From CAXTTV01 sp964247295 (GTDB lineage: Bacteria > Chloroflexota > Ktedonobacteria > Ktedonobacterales > Ktedonobacteraceae): 28,149 nucleotides of DNA. A program made the translations under genes and the position numbers. The number at the start of each line of letters is the position of its first letter. Position 1 is the stretch's first letter. The notes beneath the pieces were generated by a model. It worked only from the letters and a program-made list of their open reading frames with translations. It was not told the origin of the DNA and made no database searches. Of this stretch, positions 24,037 to 28,149 are shown piece after piece. The stretch lies in NCBI GenBank assembly GCA_964247295.1, contig CAXTTV010000045.1, positions 1-28,149 on the forward strand, given 5' to 3'.

Positions 24037-25756
24037 CGCTGGCCCTCCTGGCTATCACTCGCTGTACATACACAATCTCGATGCCCTTCAAAAGATTGAT
24101 ACCCAGCCAGATAAGACAAAGCAGCGCACTCGCATTTGCGCGCCAATAATCCTGGCTCAATTGGAAATTTTCAAGTCCTGGCCAGGGCATATTCATGATA
24201 ATCACCAGTCCAACGGTCAGCACCCAGATCAGCGAATCTAAACCCAACCGCATCCGCTGTTGAGAGATTTGTTCCCTGAGAGCAGTCAGTGAAAGGCCTC
24301 TCAAGATCCGTCCACGGATCTTGAAATAGCGAATGCTCAAGAGCAGCACACATATCAGCACTGGCGCAATCAACCAGATGGACAGCCAATCGTAGCGCAG
24401 GTAGCCCACCAGAAAAAGTCCGAGAACAATTAGCGCAATCAATAGCTTATAGTTTTCAGTAACAAGTTCTAGATGGAGGCTGGATTGACGGCCACAGATC
24501 ATATCTACACGCATGCGAAGTATCTGAGCGCCCAGCAAGCAGACTCCCGCGAGTAACATGCTCAGAGTAATCCATGGCAGGGCTAACCATTGAGGCATGG
24601 AAAACAAAATACAGGCGGCAGCCGAACCGATCAGAACAATACCAACCGAAAAAAAGTTTTGAGCCTGTTTGCCAGCCAGAATCAGCTCGGGATCGCTATC
24701 CTCTGGTGCGGACTCAACAGAAACGGGAGAGACCAGAGGCAAAACGATTTGAAGAGTCGTCCCTTCAGCCGGTCGGCTCCAGACCTGTGCAGTCCCCCCG
24801 AGAGCCTGAATACGATCGTGGACATTGCGCGTACCCATGCCACCGGCCCCGGAATTCGCAGGTAGATTGTCAAGATCAAAGCCTTGCCCGTCATCGCCAA
24901 TCTCCAGAAGCAGAAAATCCTCCTGTTGATACAAACTCAGCCAGACAGTAGAAGCGCGAGCATGTCGGGCAATATTAGAGAAGCCCTCCTGTACAATCCG
25001 GAAAAGCACCTCCTGAGATCCCAATGGCAGCAGATCTTCAGCGGGCAGAGAGCCAATCTCCACCAACACCTTTGCGCCGGTGCGATATTCCAGGGCCTGC
25101 CCCTGCATACGTAGAGACTGGACCAGCCCCGTATTCTCCAGAGCCTGAGGGCGCAACTGTTGAAGCAAGGCCTGCATCTCCACCTGAGCCTCGTGGGCCG
25201 TCTCCTCAATATCATCCAGAATCGAGCGGACGCGGGAGAGATCGGCCTCCCAGCGGGCCTTCGCGGCGGCGGCGCTCATCGTAATACTAAAAATCTGCTG
25301 CTTAATCGAATCATGGAGATCGCGAGCCAGACGATTGCGCTCCTCCTGGGCAGTTGTCTCGATCATCTGCTGCATCTGGTCTTTGGAGGCACCCGCCTGC
25401 TTCTCAAACTGGGTATGCTCGCCGTGGTAAATCTCCAGATCGTGTGCCAGCAAGAAGAGCGGACGAAGAGGCCAGTAGCGGTGGATCGCCCGTAGATCCA
25501 CAGGAAGATCATGGACCCGGCGATCCAGAGCCACCTGGAGGGCAAACATCCCCTGGACCAGATTGAAAGTCAGAGCCAGACCGAGGGCCGAGCCGATCAG
25601 CAGGCTCAACGATAGCCCGGTATCTGGCCGCAACTGCGCCGAAACAGAGCACGCCACCAGGAAACTGATCAGCAGTTGGAGAAACAAGAAAAGTGGAACG
25701 CGATACGTCCTCGCGTGGAACCTGTCGTTCTTTTTCTGAGTATCCATAGCCCTCAT
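24029..25756 (-). CDS. Sensor histidine kinase (HisKA_3) with C-terminal membrane domain
   Basis: A 575-residue kinase. Two N-terminal helices (about 20-40 and 47-75) precede a DHp domain with phospho-acceptor H148 in ERNRLARDLHDS, the HisKA_3 signature. The HATPase domain (about 245-342) has the N-box EGFSNIARHA (N261), G1 GDDGQGFD and G2 GGMGTRNVHDR. Unusually, about 230 residues follow the catalytic core and contain some six hydrophobic segments (near 370-387, 392-410, 437-452, 458-476, 508-522, 542-558). The kinase core is therefore held between two membrane domains. The alternative start MDTQ at 25747 is possible. It pairs with the overlapping NarL-type regulator and heads the six-gene operon. 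Confidence 0.92.
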   Translation of the reverse strand: MRAMDTQKKNDRFHARTYRVPLFLFLQLLISFLVACSVSAQLRPDTGLSLSLLIGSALGLALTFNLVQGMFALQVALDRRVHDLPVDLRAIHRYWPLRPLFLLAHDLEIYHGEHTQFEKQAGASKDQMQQMIETTAQEERNRLARDLHDSIKQQIFSITMSAAAAKARWEADLSRVRSILDDIEETAHEAQVEMQALLQQLRPQALENTGLVQSLRMQGQALEYRTGAKVLVEIGSLPAEDLLPLGSQEVLFRIVQEGFSNIARHARASTVWLSLYQQEDFLLLEIGDDGQGFDLDNLPANSGAGGMGTRNVHDRIQALGGTAQVWSRPAEGTTLQIVLPLVSPVSVESAPEDSDPELILAGKQAQNFFSVGIVLIGSAAACILFSMPQWLALPWITLSMLLAGVCLLGAQILRMRVDMICGRQSSLHLELVTENYKLLIALIVLGLFLVGYLRYDWLSIWLIAPVLICVLLLSIRYFKIRGRILRGLSLTALREQISQQRMRLGLDSLIWVLTVGLVIIMNMPWPGLENFQLSQDYWRANASALLCLIWLGINLLKGIEIVYVQRVIARRASDV

Positions 25757-25808
25757 TATCTGTCGCTAGCCTGCCTATTAGAGAGTGAGCCCAACCGTAT
25801 GTAGAGGT

Positions 25809-25854
25809 AGTATAACAAACATCAAAGGAAGAGGTATCCCCCACGAGGGGGATA
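25809..25854 (-). promoter_or_regulatory. Promoter and dyad operator of the two-component/ABC operon
   Basis: A perfect 8-bp dyad TATCCCCC-ACGA-GGGGGATA spans 25835-25854. On the minus strand TATACT (complement of 25809-25814) is a good -10 for the histidine kinase gene and has no clear -35. The dyad would be centred near -43, the position used by activators such as NarL/FixJ regulators. Autoregulation by the cognate response regulator is inferred. Confidence 0.5.
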
Positions 25855-26144
25855 TATTCGGGAAGAAAGGAATGTTCTTTGCACACATGGATTTACTTTA
25901 ATTCTGGACAAAGTGAGAGCTATAGATTATGGGCAATGACAAATGCTAATTGCTATTTAAACTTAAATAAATTTTGAGCCTCACCTATTTCAGTTGATCA
26001 CGATTAAAGAAAGCTATTTTGACCTTTTGACATTTCTTTATTCCGCCCTATCTATCCAATTCGAGTCCGTTCGTTTCCACCAGCTTCAGATACTTTTTAT
26101 TTACCGTTATCAAATCGGCAAGTTCTCTAACAATCAAGCAATAT
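25855..26144. other. AT-rich intergenic DNA
   Basis: No gene with start, ribosome-binding site and plausible protein is seen between the two-component operon promoter and the terminator hairpin at 26145. Confidence 0.6.
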
Positions 26145-26190
26145 AAAAAAGGCAGGCACTGTGCTTTTATACACGATGCCTGCCTTTTTT
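26145..26190. terminator. Very strong bidirectional terminator
   Basis: AAAAAAGGCAGGCA (26145-26158) is the exact reverse complement of TGCCTGCCTTTTTT (26177-26190), a 14-bp perfect arm pair. The loop can form an extra GTG/CAC pairing. The symmetric A/T runs make it a terminator on either strand. Confidence 0.9.
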
Positions 26191-26247
26191 GTGCCTAGAA
26201 GCACAGAAAGGGAGTCAACAATGAAACTTTTCCACTAAACTAAAGAT

Positions 26248-26466
26248 ATGAATACCTATCCGTATATACTTAAAGTTAAGCCCATAGGGCTAAATAAGTG
26301 CCGTTATGCGCAGGAACTTCGCTGTCTCTGTCCAAAATTTTCTGTTGATTTCTCCCTGGATATATCCAGCTTTGACAGCAAAGATCTTCAAAGGATAAAA
26401 TATTTCATTACTCAACGATCTTTAAACTTCAAGCTGGACCGTTTTTTTCGTGCCCTTGATGACTAA
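26248..26466 (+). CDS. Small hypothetical protein preceded by a five-codon mini-ORF
   Basis: A 72-residue basic, AT-rich reading frame with three Cys in the N-terminal half (NKCRYAQELRCLC) and a helical C-terminal part (KDLQRIKYFI...RFFRALDD). Its own ribosome-binding site is weak (TAAAG). Just upstream, AAAGGGAG is well placed for a tiny frame MKLFH-stop at 26221-26238, which ends nine bases before ATG 26248; reinitiation is possible. No family is recognised. It lies between a strong terminator and a structured element, and base composition differs from the rest of the window. It could be spurious. Confidence 0.4.
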   Translation: MNTYPYILKVKPIGLNKCRYAQELRCLCPKFSVDFSLDISSFDSKDLQRIKYFITQRSLNFKLDRFFRALDD

Positions 26467-26503
26467 CCAGTAAAGGGTAATATTCAAAATAAAATTTTAA
26501 CAA

Positions 26504-26589
26504 TATGGCAGGCCTTCCCAGCGCGAGGCCTGAGAGCTTTACTTCTCTCCGACCCCAGCCGGTCCAACCTGCCATACAACCTCGCGCTG
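26504..26589 (+). other. Two long crossing stems (pseudoknot-like or switching structure)
   Basis: TATGGCAGG (26504-26512) pairs perfectly with CCTGCCATA (26568-26576), enclosing small hairpins GAGAG/CTCTC (26532-26549) and GACC/GGTC (26551-26564). CAGCGCGAGG (26519-26528) pairs perfectly with CCTCGCGCTG (26580-26589). The two stems cross, so they form a pseudoknot or exclude each other. It is GC-rich within AT-rich flanks. No known RNA class is recognised. It might instead act as DNA, for example as a recombination site. Confidence 0.5.
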
Positions 26590-26997
26590 TAACATGCGTC
26601 CCTACATCTACATGCTACCTATAAGTAGCTTAACATAGAAAAATGCGTATATCAATATTTTTGATGCACATTTTCTATCTTTGAATAGACTGTAATCATC
26701 CCCTTAGATAATAAAAAAACTCTTTTCTCAAATAATGAATACTTTTTACCTTACACAAAAATAAAATGAACTCACTTTCATCCCACACATGGTGTCCCCC
26801 TCATTAGTGCTATTTTTACGAGTTTTTGCTTTTTATCAAAAAAGGTTACATAATCTGGCAACTTTGGCATTCTCCCTCTGTCTCTATTACAGTACACCAA
26901 GAACACAACGCTTGAAGCCTATTTCGCTTCACTGTTCTGTACTTACTTCTTTGATGTGCTAGGTTGGTACATGTCTAAAAAAAGCGTTCCAAAATCA
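26590..26997. other. AT-rich intergenic DNA
   Basis: No supported gene. A small hairpin GCTAC-CTATAA-GTAGC lies near 26613-26628. Otherwise the stretch is AT-rich and presumably the distal regulatory region of the DUF4397 gene. Confidence 0.55.
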
Positions 26998-27037
26998 GGC
27001 TATAAATATAGCCTTCTTAAACAATTCTACTTATAAT
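26998..27037 (+). promoter_or_regulatory. Promoter region with dyad upstream of the DUF4397 gene
   Basis: GGCTATA-AA-TATAGCC (26998-27013) is a perfect 7-bp dyad, and TATAAT lies at 27032-27037. The -35 position would overlap the dyad, so it may be an operator. The leader before ATG 27058 would be short. Confidence 0.4.
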
Positions 27038-27057
27038 ATATTACGGAGGATTCTCAG

Positions 27058-27864
27058 ATGAAACTCGCACGCGTATTGTCCCTGTCTCTGCTTTCGCTGT
27101 TCGCCTTCTCATTCCTGTTCCTGTCCCAGGCTTCCGGGGCCCGCGCCGCCGATACCGATGCGATGGTCCGCGTGGTTCACGCCTCGCCCGCCGCCGGCAC
27201 CGTGGATGTCTTCGTGGATGGCAAGGCCCTGCTCACCAAGTTTGAGTTCGCCAAGGTCACCGATTATGTGGCCGTTCCCGCCGGCTCCCACACCGTTAAA
27301 GTGGCTCCCGCTGGCAAAGGTATCGATGCCGCTGTCATCACCCAGGATGTTTCGGTCGATGCCAATATGGCGTATACGGTCGCGGCCATCGGCACCAAGG
27401 ACTCCGGTTTCGGCCTCACCGCTTTCAATGATGACAATGCTAGCGCCGGCAATCAGGCCAAGGTTCGCGTCTATCACCTCTCTCCTGATGCGGGTCCAGT
27501 CAATGTCGCGACCGGCGGCAACAATGTGATCAATGGCCTGGAATACAAGAACGCCAGCGATTACCTCATGGTTCCCGCCAAAAAGTACACCTTTGATGTG
27601 ACGGCGACCGACTCCAACGCCAAGGTCTCGGTAGATGGTGATCTCAAGGCTGGTACGGTGACCAGCGTGTTCGCGCTGGGTCTGCTCAAGGGTGATCCCA
27701 AGCTCCAGTTCGCGGCTGCCCAGGTCACCGGCAACGCCGGGATGCCCCAGACGGGTAGCGATCCTAATGCCGGGACCAACTGGGCCCTGGTCGGTTCGCT
27801 CCTGGTCATTGGTCTGCTGGGTGCCGGGACCGCGACCCGCGTCGCCTTTGCTCGCAGCAAATAA
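27058..27864 (+). CDS. DUF4397 surface protein with sortase-like C-terminal anchor
   Basis: A 268-residue secreted protein. A signal peptide (about 1-31, ending ARA-A) precedes two DUF4397 units, about 37-125 (RVVHASPAAGTVDVFVDG) and about 135-222 (RVYHLSPDAGPVNV), beta-rich domains typical of surface proteins. The C terminus has MPQTG (229-233), then a hydrophobic helix (ALVGSLLVIGLLGAG) and the basic tail RVAFARSK, the layout of an LPXTG-type sorting signal. It would be covalently anchored to the wall by a sortase, which is not encoded here. GGAGG sits eight bases before the ATG. Codon choice is strongly biased (GCC, ACC, AAG), unlike the AT-rich surroundings, which suggests high expression. 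Confidence 0.92.
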   Translation: MKLARVLSLSLLSLFAFSFLFLSQASGARAADTDAMVRVVHASPAAGTVDVFVDGKALLTKFEFAKVTDYVAVPAGSHTVKVAPAGKGIDAAVITQDVSVDANMAYTVAAIGTKDSGFGLTAFNDDNASAGNQAKVRVYHLSPDAGPVNVATGGNNVINGLEYKNASDYLMVPAKKYTFDVTATDSNAKVSVDGDLKAGTVTSVFALGLLKGDPKLQFAAAQVTGNAGMPQTGSDPNAGTNWALVGSLLVIGLLGAGTATRVAFARSK

Positions 27865-27900
27865 CCTCTTCTTCTTCTCTGGTTTCGTGTCTTCCAATCG

Positions 27901-27937
27901 AGAGGCTGTCCGATAATTGTCGGACGGCCTCTTTTTT
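27901..27937 (+). terminator. Rho-independent terminator of the DUF4397 gene
   Basis: AGAGGCTGTCCGA (27901-27913), loop TAATTG, TCGGACGGCCTCT (27920-27932): 13 bp with one wobble, followed by a six-T run (27932-27937). Confidence 0.95.
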
Positions 27938-27948
27938 GTGATATGGTT

Positions 27949-27985
27949 GGAGGACTCAAACCTCCAAAGCACGGTTTGGGAAACC
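27949..27985 (-). pseudogene. Degenerate 3'-tRNA fragment (anticodon arm to T arm)
   Basis: On the minus strand it reads GGT-TTCCCAA-ACCGT, variable GCTTT, then a T arm GGAGG-TTTGAGT-CCTCC. It aligns with the better-preserved fragment at 28040-28087 at about 31 of 38 positions. The 5' half and the CCA end are missing and the acceptor strand is lost. The core GGTTT-NNN-AAACC typical of integrase attachment sites is retained. Confidence 0.6.
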
Positions 27986-28014
27986 AGCGCTTATTTTAAG
28001 AGACAATGGGCAGC

Positions 28015-28038
28015 AAAAAACCCGCCTGTCAGGCGGGT
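28015..28038 (-). terminator. Rho-independent terminator downstream of the tRNA fragment
   Basis: ACCCGCCT/AGGCGGGT (28020-28027 with 28031-28038) with a three-base loop, followed on the minus strand by six T residues (28015-28020). It starts right after the tRNA CCA end, so it is probably the original tRNA terminator. Confidence 0.9.
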
Positions 28039-28039
28039 C

Positions 28040-28087
28040 TGGTGGTGCTGAGAGGACTCGAACCTCCGACGCATGGTTTAGGAAACC
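28040..28087 (-). pseudogene. 3' part of tRNA-Arg(CCU), 5' half absent
   Basis: On the minus strand: GGT + loop TTCCTAA (anticodon CCT) + ACCAT, variable GCGTC, T arm GGAGG-TTCGAGT-CCTCT, acceptor 3' strand CAGCACC, discriminator A, encoded CCA. The 5' acceptor strand GGTGCTG and D arm are not found upstream; homology to a tRNA stops within the 5' anticodon stem (28087). This is the geometry left when an integrative element inserts at the anticodon loop. An interrupting intron is an alternative. Confidence 0.75.
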
Positions 28088-28149
28088 TATTGTACCTTAA
28101 TTGGCTCTGTAGGCTGTTTTATGCTTTTTCTCTTTCCTCGGACAGTAGG

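Noticed and set aside
7215..26201. Shared 11-base string GTGCCTAGAAG at 7215 and 26191
   Set aside because: Many 11-base matches are expected by chance in a window of this size, and the flanks do not align.
27109..27972. 287-codon open frame on the minus strand
   Set aside because: Antisense to the DUF4397 gene; repetitive Gly/Asp/Ile content is a mirror of biased codons and it crosses a terminator.

Overview
The window looks like chromosomal DNA from a Chloroflexota bacterium of the Ktedonobacteria type. This is an inference from gene content: a daunorubicin-type ABC operon with an EXLDI protein, an actinobacterial-style GH65 enzyme, a WAVG/YCF48 propeller beside NarL-type signalling genes, a DUF4397 protein with a sortase-like MPQTG tail, and dispersed palindromic repeats. 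GC is moderate, with AT-rich intergenic stretches. No 16S rRNA or universal marker is present to prove the lineage.

Layout. 1-2.5 kb (+): an autoregulated-looking promoter, an EXLDI protein with a ribbon-helix-helix-like N terminus, and a DrrA/DrrB-type exporter. 2.5-4.1 kb (-): a small membrane protein and an acyl-lipid/acyl-CoA desaturase with a TTG start. 4.2-7.6 kb (+): two tandem paralogous two-helix membrane proteins, a structured GC-rich intergenic island, a GT39-like membrane glycosyltransferase, and a small hypothetical protein behind a hairpin-rich leader. 7.7-10.2 kb (+): a GH65 glycoside phosphorylase/hydrolase preceded by a plausible transcription attenuator.

10.2-17.2 kb is the most interesting part: a compact divergent four-gene cassette that looks like a prokaryotic conflict (anti-phage) system. 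A caspase-like protease with intact His/Cys residues carries a C-terminal helical domain that aligns by eye with the N-terminal domain of the divergently encoded protein. That partner is a pseudokinase (HRD changed to HRQ, catalytic-loop Asn changed to Ala, Gly-loop lost). It is followed by a UPF1-like SF1 helicase with a long coiled-coil insert and by an unrecognised winged-helix protein. The shared domain behaves like an effector-associated domain (EAD), suggesting that the pseudokinase/helicase module senses a trigger and recruits or releases the caspase. The cassette is bracketed by a 78-bp imperfect direct repeat made of the gh65 3' end plus its terminator, and a 109-bp MITE-like element sits in the divergent promoter region.

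17.2-25.8 kb (-): one probable six-gene operon: a histidine kinase with a C-terminal membrane domain, a NarL/FixJ response regulator, a membrane-anchored seven-repeat propeller, a 1021-residue FtsX-type permease and two MacB/LolD-type ATPases. One ATPase carries two C-terminal AbrB-like repeats. A perfect TATCCCCC/GGGGGATA dyad lies just upstream of the presumed promoter. Together they look like a sense-and-export (or envelope stress) unit.

25.8-28.1 kb: AT-rich DNA with a strong bidirectional terminator, a 72-codon hypothetical ORF, a pair of crossing long stems (pseudoknot-like or mutually exclusive), a sortase-type DUF4397 surface protein, and two tandem 3'-tRNA fragments. One fragment is clearly the 3' part of tRNA-Arg(CCU) with CCA and terminator. 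They look like attachment-site scars of an integrative element lying beyond the right end.
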